Source: Amoebidium appalachense (taxonomy: Eukaryota > Ichthyosporea). Taken from it: a DNA stretch of 64,000 nucleotides. Below the pieces are notes generated by a model. That model was not told where the DNA came from and searched no databases. It saw only the letters and a program-made list of their open reading frames with translations. Positions within the stretch are counted from its first letter, which is position 1. Each line of letters starts with the position of its first letter. Positions 1 through 10,945 of the stretch are shown one piece after another. The stretch spans positions 4,092,001 through 4,156,000 of the forward strand of contig CAVNZM010000009.1 of the NCBI GenBank assembly GCA_963693365.1. The letters run 5' to 3'. A program made the translations under genes and the position numbers.

Positions 1-4
1 AAAA

Positions 5-50
5 GACGAGTGGGATTTAAAACCACGCCTGGAGAACCAGACAGGACTAC
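5..50 (-). pseudogene. tRNA-Leu 3'-part remnant
   Basis: This stretch repeats, with small deletions, the T-arm, variable arm and part of the anticodon arm of the intact tRNA-Leu at 106-190. It matches the block reading 'gtgggattt...ccacgcctggagaacca'. On the minus strand it is also followed by a T-run at the window edge, like a Pol III terminator. The D-arm and 5' half are missing. It looks like a tandem partial duplication of the tRNA and its terminator. Confidence 0.6.
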
Positions 51-105
51 AATTAACAAAATGAACAGGTCTATAAACAAACCACAAAAAAAAAAAAAAA
101 AAAGC

Positions 106-190
106 TGACGAGAGTGGGATTTGAACCCACGCCTGGAGAACCAGACTAGGACCTGAACCTAGCGCCTTGGACCAACTCGGCCATCTCGCC
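106..190 (-). tRNA. tRNA-Leu(CAG)
   Basis: Read on the minus strand this folds as a class II tRNA. The acceptor stem GGCGAGA pairs with TCTCGTC (one G-T pair), and the discriminator base is A, as in Leu rather than Ser. The anticodon stem CTAGG/CCTAG closes the 7-nt loop TTCAGGT, giving anticodon CAG. The long variable arm is CTGG-TTCT-CCAG and the T-arm is GTGGG-TTCAAAT-CCCAC. No intron is present. A T18 run directly downstream on the minus strand (86-103) is an obvious Pol III terminator. It lies 163 nt past the last visible HADHA exon, on the same strand, so it is probably nested in a HADHA intron. Confidence 0.93.
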
Positions 191-287
191 TCCTGTTCAT
201 TGGACAAGGCCACCTGGCCCAAGAGCACAATGATTTGTCGCTCAGACAGGGCACCAAACAAATTTTGCAAGGAGAGCCCACAAGTGC

Positions 288-288
288 G

Positions 289-327
<39 letters not shown>
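288..327. repeat. (TG)n microsatellite in HADHA intron
   Basis: About 20 TG units followed by a G-rich run, a short way downstream of the HADHA exon ending at 353 (sense strand CA then C). Confidence 0.95.
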
Positions 328-329
<2 letters not shown>

Positions 330-352
330 GGGGAGGAGGAGGAGGATGGTAC

Positions 353-1388
353 TTGTAGTCCAGGACGGCATGGAGGGCAGTGAACTGTGTGTCGCGCTCA
401 AAGGGGGTGATGGCCTTGCGCTTGACCTTCTTGTCCAGCGTCTTGTAGATGTGCTCCTGGCCTTTGGCTAGGCCCTCGGGCACAGAGTCCCTCATCGTCA
501 CGTCGAACTTGCCCATGCTCACCTGCAAACAACCACCCGTCAGCATATTTTCATACAGACTGAAGTACCATCATCCCCCCCCCCCCCCCCCCCCCCCCTC
601 GGGCACGGAAAGAACTCTCACGGTGAGCTCCCGTGCGCGGAATCAGAAGACATAAAACAAAAATGATCATTTCTGGAGAAGACAGCGCAAAAGAATCTCG
701 GCACACAAAACACAATCATTGATGCAGCGATCTAATATCATATTACAGCAGAGCACTACTGCGAATCCACATGTAAGGCAATCTCACAGACGTAACATAC
801 ATTTGTAATGCCAGAGCCCATCAGGCCAGCGCCAAGCACGCAGACGTTCTTAACGGGCTTCTCCAGGACACCGAACCGCTCAGGAATCTTCTTGCATGCT
901 CTCTGGGCAAAGAAGATGGACATGAGGCCCTTTGCCTCGGTGGTCTGTGTCAGCTGCCCAAAGTTCTTGGCCTCACGGTCCAGGCCGGCCTCGATGCCCC
1001 GAGAAAGACCTGTTGGTCACATCGTAAGGGAACAATTCATTAGAAAACTCCGACACGGCAAATATCAGCCATACACAGAGAGAGAGGGGGGGAACAGACT
1101 CGCAAAAACACACACAATCATTCCTAAACCCCTTCCCTCCCTCCACTCCCCCCCCAGTCCCCTCACGTGAGAAGAAAGTGGCCCCCCATGCTTCGAACTA
1201 GTGGCACCAAGAACACTGACAGGTATTGAATGCGACAGCAGGATTTCGACAACAAGTGAACATGCAAGTTAACGTGCATATGCAGGAGGAATGATGGGAC
1301 AAGGTCGCTGGCTATGTTGTATGTACGCGTGCCATGCATGGGTGGTTATGTGTGTGAGTGGGTGAGTGAGTGTTGTCGTGGTGGTGGT

Positions 1389-1424
<36 letters not shown>

Positions 1425-3137
1425 GCGTGTGCGTGTGTGTGTGTGTGTGTGTATTTATTTATTTTTGGGGTGGGGGGTTTGGGTTTGGGTAAGTACATAC
1501 CGTGCTCCACGGCATCGAGGATCTTGAAGGGTGCTGGGTACTTGCCCTTTGTCTTCTTGGCCACAGTCTCCCGTGCCTTGTTAATCACCTGCATGCCTGA
1601 TAATGAGTAAAAGTGCGATTGCAAGGTCATAGAATTCGGCCTGGACATGTCATACGACGGCAAAGTGATCTTTCGTGTCCCTCTCACCCTCCCCCCCCCC
1701 CCCCCCCCCCCCCCCCCCCACCACCACACATACACATCCCCCCTCCTCAACACACACACACCACCCCATGATTTGGACACCTGCATAGACCAAACCTTCT
1801 CAAACCTTAGCTCAGCAGTACCCTCGGCAGCCGCGGCGGGGGGGGGGGTAAGGGGGGGGGGGGGGTAAGGGGCAGTATATTGGTAGATGCAACTGATAAC
1901 CTAATGCACATCCACTGTGCATGTCAAGCCAGGGGGGGGGGGAGGGGGCTCACATAGTTGCGGACATAGGACACGTCCTTCATGAGGTAGTCCTGGATGC
2001 CAGCAACGGAAGTCAGAGGCTTCTTGCGGTTGACCTTGAGCTTGCCTGCAAAGAATGATATGTCAGTCCATATACCGCATGGAATTTTTAGTTCAAGGAC
2101 TGCAACTAATTCTTAGTTCAAGGACTGCATCTAACACCATGTCCACAAAAACAGTCGAAACACAGGCTCATGCCATGGCAGATCTTTCGACATTGACAGG
2201 CTTATGCAGTCTTTCAGCCCCCCCCCCCCCCCCCCCCCCCCCTTCTGCTTGTTAAGTTAAAGGAGCTGCTTTGGAACCGAAACTCCATTCAAATCGACTA
2301 GGGAGGTAGAAGGGTAAGGAAAGGACAGGGAGAAAAAGCACGGACTGGGGGGATGGGTGTGTGTGTGGTTGAAACTGTTGGTTTCGGAAGGGTAAGCAGG
2401 GATTGTTACGAAAGATCAGAAACATCGAAAGTGCAGTCTCTGAATAAGCGCGCAAGTGATAGCCCGAACATTCACCATCCATCCATGCATGTGTCTGTCT
2501 CTATCATTGAATAAAAGGTCTTGATTGGGTAAAATGGTATAGGTATATACCTAATGCAAGATCCTTAGCAGCAGCAATGGCGGCCTGCTCGAGGAAGCGC
2601 TGTGTGTTCTCCTCAGCCGAGGTAATGCCGGGCCCAATAGCAGGGATCACCTGGTCCACAAGCCCCAGCTTCTTGGCCTGAGTGTGCATGTGAAGGTATG
2701 AGCACATGTACATGGATGTGATTCTTGCCACATCCACAGATTGGCTTTGGGAGTCACGTGTGAAAGCCCCCCCCCACACCACCCCCTGGTCTCCCCTTGC
2801 TCATCCTCTCGAGCTTGACCAAGAATGGTGTAGAGTGATCCTTAGACGGAAAGCTCCCCTCCCTCCCCCTCCTGACACACGCACACCCACCCCCCTCCCA
2901 CCCCCCCTTCCCCCTCCCCGCCTTTTGGCCGCCTTCTTTTCCAAGGCCCAATTGAGGTACCAAAAAAGGACCTCACATAAGAGGCTGGGTAATGGGAACG
3001 GGCAGGCAGACAGGAATGCTTAAGCACGCAGCAGGTCGGGCGAGAAGGAATGGAGGAGGGGGGGAAGGGGTAAAATGCAGTGCAGAATAATGCATACCGG
3101 AAAACACAAACACGGGTGGGTGGGTAGGTGGGAGAGG

Positions 3138-3187
<50 letters not shown>

Positions 3188-3452
3188 AGGGGGGGGGGGG
3201 GCGGGTTGCACCTTGTCGGCCTTGATCGTCTTGCCGGTGAGGATCATGTCGAGAGCATCGGGGAGAGGGATGAGCCGGGGCAGGCGCTGGGTGCCACCAG
3301 CGCCGGGCAGCAGGCCGAGCATCACCTCCGGTACACCAAGCTTGGTCTGTGGAGCCTGTTGGACGCAAAGAAGAGAATGTGTCAGCATGCATGTGTGTGG
3401 GTGAGTGGGTTTTGTATGTTGTGAATGTGTGATGCAAAGGAGGATGGGGGTT

Positions 3453-3490
<38 letters not shown>

Positions 3491-3560
3491 CATGTTTTGC
3501 AAGTGCATCTTAAGATACCAAAGATAAACGATCATAGCTGGAACCGAAACCAAGCCCAGG

Positions 3561-3612
<52 letters not shown>

Positions 3613-6006
3613 TCACAGGAACGCAAAACGACCCGAGTTGGCTCGAGCCCTTGGACCTCAATTATTAGGGGGGTGGGGGGTAGTGGTGGTGATCGTGGTG
3701 ATGAGGGGGAGAAAGGAGGGGGTGGGGTGGGGTGTGGGGAGAGCATACGCTGGTAGCAATACGGTAGTGAGCAGCCATGGCGCATTCCAGACCACCCCCG
3801 AGGGCATCACCGTGGATGGCAGCAACAACGGGCAGCTTGCCGTTGGCCACCTTGTCAAACAAACGCTGGCCCTCCCGTGCCATGTGCGTGGCCTCGTCTG
3901 CCGATTTGGCTTTCTGCAATGTGCATGTGTTGTTAGAGCGAGTGGATACGAGCCAGGCACACAGGACCAGAAACAGTGGGTAAGGTGTAAGGGCATCAGT
4001 GCAACAAACTGTCTGGCCCCCCAAACATGTTACATCTAAGGGCAGGGGTGGGTGTGAGGGTGTAAATGACTACCACGGGGGGGGGGGGGGGGGGGGGGGG
4101 GGGGTGGAAACAAGACCTGCAACTCGGGTAGGTGAATGGAACGTGCAGTAAGATGGTGGCGAGATGATGCAAGGAATCAAGAGCATTAGGGGGGGGGGGG
4201 GGGGGGAGGATAGGGGAGAATAAACACCAGTGATGAGGAATAGAGGGGGCAAGAGAGTTGAATGCAAGACGGGAGGGACGAAGAACAAGGAGCCACCTAC
4301 GCGGAGCATGTCGATGTCAGCGCCAGCAATGAAGGTGCCTGGCTTTGCCGACATGATGACTGCGGCCTTGACTTGTGGGTCGTTGCTGAGTGAGTCGTAC
4401 ATAGCCTCAAACTCCTCCATCAGCTGCTTGTTCAGCGTGTTGACCTGCAAACACGTTGTGTTCGGTTTAGTGAAAGAAAAGAACAGCTTGTTACTGTTGC
4501 TCGTTGGAGTCACGAAACAATAACCGAGCTGACATAAATATGTGCTTTCTTGAAAAGAACACGTGCTTTGCGAGTGGATAAGCACTACCAGAGACCCACA
4601 AGTGCCTTCATCCTTCCAACAACACTTTATGTTGTTCTGGCGGTTGAACCCCCTCCCCCCCCCCCCCCCCCCCCCCAAAACAAACCCCCTACTAACACCA
4701 CCGTCCTCTATACTCCTGAACACACTGTCCTCACCAGCTACCATCCCCCCCCCCCCCCCCCCTCTCCACACACAGGACCAAGATGCACCGGGAAGCAAAT
4801 GCAGCCGGCAGCCCCACCCACCTTGGAGTTGGGCTGGTCCAGCTTGACCACAGCAACGCCATCCTTGACGTTGCACTGGATGTAACGGGCCTGCTCTGCT
4901 GCTGTGTTTTCGGTAAGTGGTCGCCTCATACCCCTTTTCAAAACCAAAATATCCCAACTCCCCCCCCCCCCCCCCCCCACCCCCTCCATACACACTACCC
5001 CATCTGTTCAACTGACAATGCCCCCCCCCCCCCCCCCTCCCCTCCCCCCCCCCCCCCCCCCCCCCCCCGCCCCTTCCCTAGCACACACATTCAGTGCTAT
5101 CAAAGGTACAGCACATGCACCATTCACTTTGGAGGGATAAGGCAAACTCTTATCCTTGTAAGAACTAGACAGGGGCTAGAACCAGAAGCTCCCACGTGCA
5201 ATATGATCTGGAAACGAAAGGAAGGCGAATAGGATGAGGCTTCCCACAGAAGCTATTGCTCAGAAACAAGTGTCGTAGGAAATAAACAGAACGACAAAAC
5301 ACCCATTCTCCTGCCCAAGCAGGTTCCAGAAGAACTTGAATACCGACCTGCTGGTGTAGCGGCAGCGGCAGTGGCAGTGGCCATGAAGCGCTTGGCAACT
5401 GGTTGTGCAGCCGCCAAGAGGCTCACACTGCCTGATGAGGGAATGGTGTAAGCTTTCAAACCCACAGCCCCTAATTAAACCCCCTGCCAACCTCTTTCCC
5501 TCTGCTATATGCTTGCTTGAATATCTCTTGACTATTCTCTACGAAACTTGGTCAGACAAAGCCCCCCTCCCCCACCTCCCTCCTCCCTGCTGCTCTCATC
5601 CACTTTTCCCGGTCGAGTCGTTGCTAAACCTTCCCGCTTTTTCTTTCCAAAAACCCTCCTACCCACGCCTCCCCCTCCCCCCCCCCCCCCCCCCCCTCCC
5701 TCCCCCACCACCCCCCTCCCCCTTCTTCACCCCTTCCCCCCTGCCTCAACAACCACTATCAGTAGCTTTTGGTTAACCCCTAGGAACAAGCCCAGGGGAT
5801 AGTAGTTTTTCCTCAAGGTTGCCTATCCAGCTCGCATCAACCTCATTCGCCGATGGTGTAGCCAGGAAGCTAACAGCTTTCTTGTACACCACAGACACCG
5901 GGCAAACACTTGTTCGTGTCTACTCCTAAACATTAATAACTTTCGACATGCCAGTCTCACCTTGCAGGGCTGCCGCCCCGGCAGGCAAAAGCTTTGCAGA
6001 CTGCAT
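353..6006 (-). CDS. HADHA: Mitochondrial trifunctional enzyme subunit alpha (3' end outside window)
   Basis: Long-chain enoyl-CoA hydratase / 3-hydroxyacyl-CoA dehydrogenase of mitochondrial beta-oxidation. Eleven exons, all GT-AG: 6006-5961, 5431-5348, 4901-4822, 4444-4301, 3913-3749, 3355-3212, 2677-2551, 2045-1954, 1588-1501, 1009-801, 522-353. They join in frame to about 449 residues; the family has about 760, so the rest lies off the left edge. Residues 1-44 ([10 protein letters not shown] start, Arg/Ala-rich) look like a mitochondrial presequence. The hydratase domain follows, with GGGLE (Glu161) and VPEVML (Glu183); the 22-residue spacing equals that of the two catalytic Glu in the human enzyme. 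The dehydrogenase NAD motif GAGLMG is at about 383-388. The start at 6006 is chosen because exon 1 joins in phase to exon 2. A later ATG at 5465 would lose the first exon. The final exon ends with two bases of a split codon. Confidence 0.93.
1391..1451. repeat. (TG)n microsatellite in HADHA intron
   Basis: TG run interrupted by a few CG steps, inside the intron between the exons at 1588-1501 and 1009-801. Confidence 0.95.
3140..3608. repeat. Cluster of long G homopolymers
   Basis: G47 at 3140-3186, about G33 at 3455-3487 and G47 at 3562-3608, flanking HADHA exon 3355-3212 in its two introns. On the sense strand of the gene these are C-tracts. The tract ending at 3186 follows the 5' splice site at 3212 almost directly. 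Confidence 0.9.
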
Positions 6007-6459
6007 CTTTCGCCTTCACTCTAAACCTACCCGTCGGGTATATCGTGTTTTCCCTCCTTTAGCACTCTCTCAGTTTTCGGCAGGTAACAAGGGGAAAGGA
6101 ACGTTTTCCCTGCCGACGTGAGTGTGTGACCGTGTGAGAGCTTCTCGCGCGCATTTGTATACGGCGGCTCAATGAGCACCTCGACGACTGGATTTTTCAG
6201 GAGGACGGCAAATGTATCTATCTCAAAGGATTTGTTTACCAAGGTAGAGATACATACAATCACGCAGATAACACTTATAAAAAGGGAGAGAAACGTGTAA
6301 TTACAAATCAATACACTATGAAATATTTAAATAAGGTATATTATTGTCAAACGTCCAATAATACAAAAAATAGGTTGTATGTGCGAAATGCAGTCAACTC
6401 CACTCTGATGCTTTTCCTTGCCTTCCTCCTAACATGTGATTCTACCAATGAACAATGTG

Positions 6460-6945
6460 TCTCAAAGCAAGTAACTGAGCACATCCTGGATGGACTCCGT
6501 TGGTGCACGGGTTCGGATTCGGAACTCCGTGCCAGCTGTTCACTGAAACTGAGTCTCTCAAATGTTCACAGCTGGTGGTTGGAGAACGGAAAGTTTCGAG
6601 GTTGCTGTTTTTCTCTTAGGCGGCGCTATTCCCCCACCGGTTTTCATTTTTTTGTAAGTATTCTAAAAATTCTTCTTCTAGTACTTGCACTGAGCACTTC
6701 CTGATTGCTTTCAGTTTGTGCGCGGATTTACATATTCAATTTGGACTCCGTGCCCTCTGTTCATCCCGGAAACTGAGTCTCTCAAGTGCTCACAGCTGGA
6801 AGAAGGATTCGGAGGTAGAGAGGCAATATATCAACCGTATTTTCCTATTTAGGAGCGAGGAGCGATTTTCCCCTATAAGCATTCTTCATCAAATATGTTC
6901 TACTGTGATCCCTTACTCCTAGTGCTTTTGGACATGGTTAGCTGA
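6460..6945. repeat. Diverged tandem duplication, unit about 220-240 bp
   Basis: The block with 'aaactgagtctctcaa' followed by 'cacagctgg' occurs at about 6545-6575 and again at 6770-6800. Flanking similarity covers 'ggactccg' on the left and 'cttagg...gcgctattcccc' on the right. The copies differ by many substitutions and small indels. Confidence 0.7.
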
Positions 6946-7568
6946 CGTTCATGTCCTTCTTCTTGCAGTAGGGAATTGGAGGAGAGGGAGCGGTAGGGGC
7001 GGAGGTTCGGATGGGGGTCTCTAACGTATAAGGCTTTAACTCGTTCTGCACAAGCGCACATAAGTCGGTTCTGCTATTTACATTGTCTATGATGATTTAT
7101 CCACTAGGTGTAGTCATTTGCCGGCCCACATTTCGGCATGCCTGCGTGCGAGGATATGTAGAGTTATCGGCTCACGTGCATGGCAGGCTAGGTATTAATA
7201 TCTGAATCTTATTTGAGCGATTAGTTAGGTTGCGTGAAAATGTCATTGAGCAGGTGTGAAAACCTTACCTTAACGACTTTCTGGTGAAAATAAATTGACT
7301 CTGCAAATACCGTTGTCCTGTACTTCTGTGAACTGGCCGATCTGTGCATTGCTCGTTGTAACAGTTTTTCCTGCCATTTCCACCAATAGATAAACAAAGC
7401 TCCACAGCCAAGGAACGTGAAAGCGTTTGTTGTATTGTTTTCTCTTTTCAAACACATACAGGCCGGAAAAAAAGTCGGAATGGGCGGAAACAACGGGATG
7501 GCCGTAACTTGAGAACAGTACCCAGAGTGCGGGAATTTCGAGTGTAACCACAGTGATATGTCCCGCTT

Positions 7569-7795
7569 TCTCTCTCTCACGCTCCCCCCCCCCCCCCCCC
7601 CTCCCCCCCCCTCCCCTCCTCCCCCCCCCCCCTTCCCTCCCTCCCTCCCTCACCCCCAACTCCGAAAACCCACCTCTCTTCTCTCTCGTTCTCTCTTCCC
7701 CACCCCTCCGCCTTTCCCCCGCCTCCCCCCACCTCCCCCCCATCCCTGCCACCCCACCCCCACCCCACCCCCTTCCCCCCTCCCCCTGTCGCTCT
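7569..7795. repeat. CT/C-rich low-complexity block
   Basis: Almost pure pyrimidine on the plus strand with several C-runs. Open frames across it are Pro/Ser artefacts. Confidence 0.9.
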
Positions 7796-8064
7796 CGTCA
7801 CACAGCTATTTCCTGAATCATGATTTTGCTACCGATCGAGAAATGTAAAACATGACGTGTGCGTGTCACGGTGTGTGTGTGGTTGGGGGGAGGGGTGGGG
7901 TTGGGGGGTGGAGGGGGGGAGGAGGGGGGGGGGGAAGGAAGTGGTCGGTTACAATCACGGTATTGGTTCCTTCACAGAGGGTCTCATGAGAACTGTGCGC
8001 CAATCGCAAACGCAGGTGCTCTCTTGGAGAGCGTTTCCTTTCTTTTTCTTTTTTTTTTTTTTTT

Positions 8065-8110
<46 letters not shown>

Positions 8111-8457
8111 TGGCTACTGGAAACGTGGATATAGGAGGATTGTTTATCGGGTGTTCGTGGATTTGAAGGTGGTATATGCCTGGTTGAATGCCAGTGTGTG
8201 TTTTTGTGTTTGTGTGTGCCATGTACATATTTGCTTGCATGCACTGGTGTGGGTGGGTGGGTGGGTGAGCCAGCCTAATCAGCACAGATAAACTTGCTGC
8301 GAGCTGCAGTTTTCCTCCTGAAAGCAGAAACGACATACTTTTGCAGATTTATTTGCCAAATTGTTGGCAGAATTTTCAGTACCAGATAGCAGAAAGTCAT
8401 TTGTTTTGCTTTCATCAGATGTTTTGTTAATGTGGTTGGGCAATCCGAGTCGTTTGT

Positions 8458-8564
8458 TTGTGTGCGCGTGCGTATGTTTGTGTGTATGTGTGTGCATGTG
8501 CTGTCTTTGTGCGTGTGAGTGTGTGTGTGTGTGTGAGTGTGTGTGTGTGTGTGTGTGTGGTGTA

Positions 8565-8595
<31 letters not shown>

Positions 8596-8672
8596 TGTGT
8601 GTGTGGTGTGTGTGTGTGGGTGTGCGCACCAATGACATGGTCTGTAGGTGTGTGTGTGTGCGCGTGTAGGTG
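8458..8672. repeat. Interrupted (TG)n microsatellite
   Basis: TG-rich block with scattered CG and TA interruptions, ending 70 bp before the left LTR. Confidence 0.95.
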
Positions 8673-8743
8673 ATTTCATTTTTCTTCCGGGGGGCTTTTT
8701 CAAAGATTTTGATCTCCCCTTGGTGGGAAAAGGGGTTGGTGTT

Positions 8744-9354
8744 TGTTGTATAATATGATCGTGTGTCTGTGACAAACAATATGTTTATAAATGAACGGGG
8801 TTGACTAGACCACGCTTTGCTTAGTTACGTGCTAGTCCTACTTACACCTGGTAAGCCGAGCACACTGAGTGAGCTCTGAAGCCCCCCGACATGCCCTTAT
8901 ATCGGAGCTCGCACAGCGGCTCAGACATGCGCATCGGTATGTCCTTTTGGCTACGAGAGCCAATCACATACGGTTCACGGTTCTGTCCCATGGCATCACG
9001 GTTCCAATAAACTAAGTGAGCCAATCAGGTGACAGTACTTGACTAGCGATGCATTCCAGAGTCATACCTCACGGCTACTTGCATATTTCCCCATGATAAA
9101 ACGATGACATAAACGCTCATGGTTCCTCTACTACGTGTCGGTCCCATGTGACTATTATATCTGTTTTCCCATGAATAATTCTGCAAGCTGCACGTGCACA
9201 TATGTCTAAATCCATGCTCATGTGCACAAGACTTGGGGGGGACATGCATACTGGCCTACCTCAGATCAAACACAGTGGTATATATACATGTACACGTGCG
9301 CGTATATCTCAACCTGGGTACATCCATACTAGATATCCGGTATAATATACCACA
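8744..9354 (-). repeat. 3' LTR of the Ty3/Gypsy element
   Basis: 611 bp partner of the LTR at 13258-13867. The differences seen are at 8753 (t/a), one base in the 'cctggtaag' block, one extra C in 'gccccccgac', and one base in 'cattccagag'. Confidence 0.95.
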
Positions 9355-9363
9355 CTCCCCACC
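9355..9363 (-). promoter_or_regulatory. Polypurine tract
   Basis: On the minus strand GGTGGGGAG directly abuts the start of the 3' LTR, the normal place for plus-strand priming. Confidence 0.6.
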
Positions 9364-9394
9364 GTAAAAAGAAGTATGTCGTCCTCGACATACG

Positions 9395-9613
9395 TCACCA
9401 TGCTCCACACAATGAGTCAATGTATCCGTGGAACGATGCAAGGTCACCTCTGCGTTGGTGGAACTCTCGGATCTTGTCCGGGCAGGCTAAGTCTTTCTCA
9501 CACTCCCAAGAGGTGAATGATTCATCTTTGCCTGCCCACTTGATCTGGTACCACTTGTAAGGGGTGGATTGCTTGCGCCGTTTCTGAATTCTTACGTCAA
9601 GCACCTTTTCCAC
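9395..9613 (-). pseudogene. Chromodomain of the integrase, shifted frame
   Basis: VEKVLDVRIQKRR, YKWYQIKWAGKDES, TSWECEKDL and IREFHQRR give a recognisable chromodomain (aromatic and W-G pattern, C-terminal helix). Such domains target chromoviruses to particular chromatin. It overlaps the end of the integrase frame and needs one frame change at about 9625-9640. Confidence 0.8.
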
Positions 9614-10806
9614 CGTTTGTCCGGCAGAACCTTGTTGAAATTGTGACTATCGCCCGTGTCCGGGAGGTGAGAGAGATCTTGAGGCCGAATTCTATTTTGC
9701 TCACTCAATTCAAGCTGAATATCGTCCACGTGCCACTTAGATTTCTTCATAGTTGCTAAGCTTCGGATCTCGTACGTGACCGGGCCGACCCTTTTGACGA
9801 TTTCGTAACCCGTAATCCACCGTACATCCCAGGCACCGATATTTTTGGCTTGATTCCGAACACGAATCCGTGCACCCTTCTTAAATTCACGAGCCACCGA
9901 GGGGCCTGGGGGCTCTCGTACGGCACGTTGCTGGACCACAGCACGGAGCAGAGGCAGACGGGCTAGTAACTCTCGCCGGTATGCTTTCCACTCTGGGTCC
10001 TTGAGTGCCGGGTGATTACTGCTAAGAAGGGCAACGTCAGGGAATTGTGTTGCTTCTTGCCCGTACACAAGATAATACGGTGTACATTGCAAAATTTTGT
10101 GTGTTGTTGTGTTGTATGATGCATGTGTAACCACCGGCAACAGAGTGTCCCAATTAGTGTGCTCATAATCAACGTACTTTGAGAGTGCATTATTAATAAA
10201 TCTATGAGACCGTTCATTGGAACCGTTGCTTTGTGGGTGATATGCAGAGGTGCTCACTTGTGCAATATTTGCTATACGGCAAATCTCAACAATTAGCTCA
10301 TTGAGAAACTCTGATCCTTGATCACTCAAGAGTGTACGAGGGGGGCCGTGTATATAGCAAATTACATTCATGAGTGCATGTGCAACATTAACGGCATGCT
10401 TAGATTGGATGGGCACAGTGATTAAATACTTCGTTGCCATATCCATAAACACACAAATGAAAGTATTACCATTTTTCGTTTCTGTGAACGGACCCATAAG
10501 GTCAACAGAAACACGAGAGAACATTTTTAAATTTTCGTATCTCTGTTCAAATGGCCTACTTCTCAAGTGTGGGTTATCGTTACGGCCTTGGCACTGTGTG
10601 CAGGCATTCACATAAGCAGTGATATCTTTGTGCATGCGTGGCCAATAATAATTGTATAATCTTTCGTAAGTTCGTTCAATGCCAGTATGAGCCCCCCCGT
10701 CGTGCACACTTCTTAATAAATCAGCACGAAGGATTTCGGGCACATACAGGAAACGACGACCATCCTTAGCCACATGATAAAGCACGTCATCCTCTATCAC
10801 ACACAT
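9592..10806 (-). pseudogene. Ty3/Gypsy integrase
   Basis: A His-His-Cys-Cys zinc domain (HDGGAHTG ... CTQCQG) precedes the catalytic core. Core residues are Asp in SVDLMGPF, Asp in LLSDQGSEFLN and Glu in NGSNERSHRF, so the D,D-E triad is intact. A GPF-like C-terminal domain follows (RVRNQAKNIGAWDVRWITGY, VGPVTYEI). The frame stops at LPDKRWKRCLT, and the expected chromodomain continues in a different frame. About 140 bp with stops separates it from the RNase H frame upstream, including two G-runs (G9 and G7 on the minus strand). Confidence 0.92.
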
Positions 10807-10945
10807 TTGTGCTATTTTCTTAACCTTTTTGTATCCGAAATACTCAAGATTAAGACCGTGTGCAGCTCGTTCCCCCCCTGCCTGTCATTCCCGTTTGGCC
10901 TCGGCATCGAGGGAGGCAAGCCACCGGAGCCACGTGATTATATCC

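Larger units (their letters stand above)
6007..8743. other. HADHA upstream region and spacer, no supported gene
   Basis: Holds the HADHA 5' leader and promoter, a tandem duplication at 6460-6945, a CT-rich low-complexity block (7569-7795), a T25/G36 junction near 8050-8109 and TG repeats up to the retrotransposon. Two overlapping open frames at 7221-7752 (minus) show no recognisable domain or splice support, and I do not call them. Confidence 0.6.

Noticed and set aside
3140-3608. G-runs as pure sequencing artefact (no-signal G calls)
   Set aside because: Both G and C runs occur, and their orientation follows gene direction at splice donors, which an instrument artefact would not do. Exact lengths may still be wrong.
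5253-5465. Alternative HADHA start at 5465
   Set aside because: That ATG lies upstream of a good acceptor (5432-5433) that joins in phase to an exon starting [10 protein letters not shown] at 6006, giving a better presequence.
7221-7752. Two overlapping minus-strand open frames upstream of HADHA
   Set aside because: Both are open over the same DNA in different frames, with no motif and no clear splice partners; chance opening is the simplest reading.
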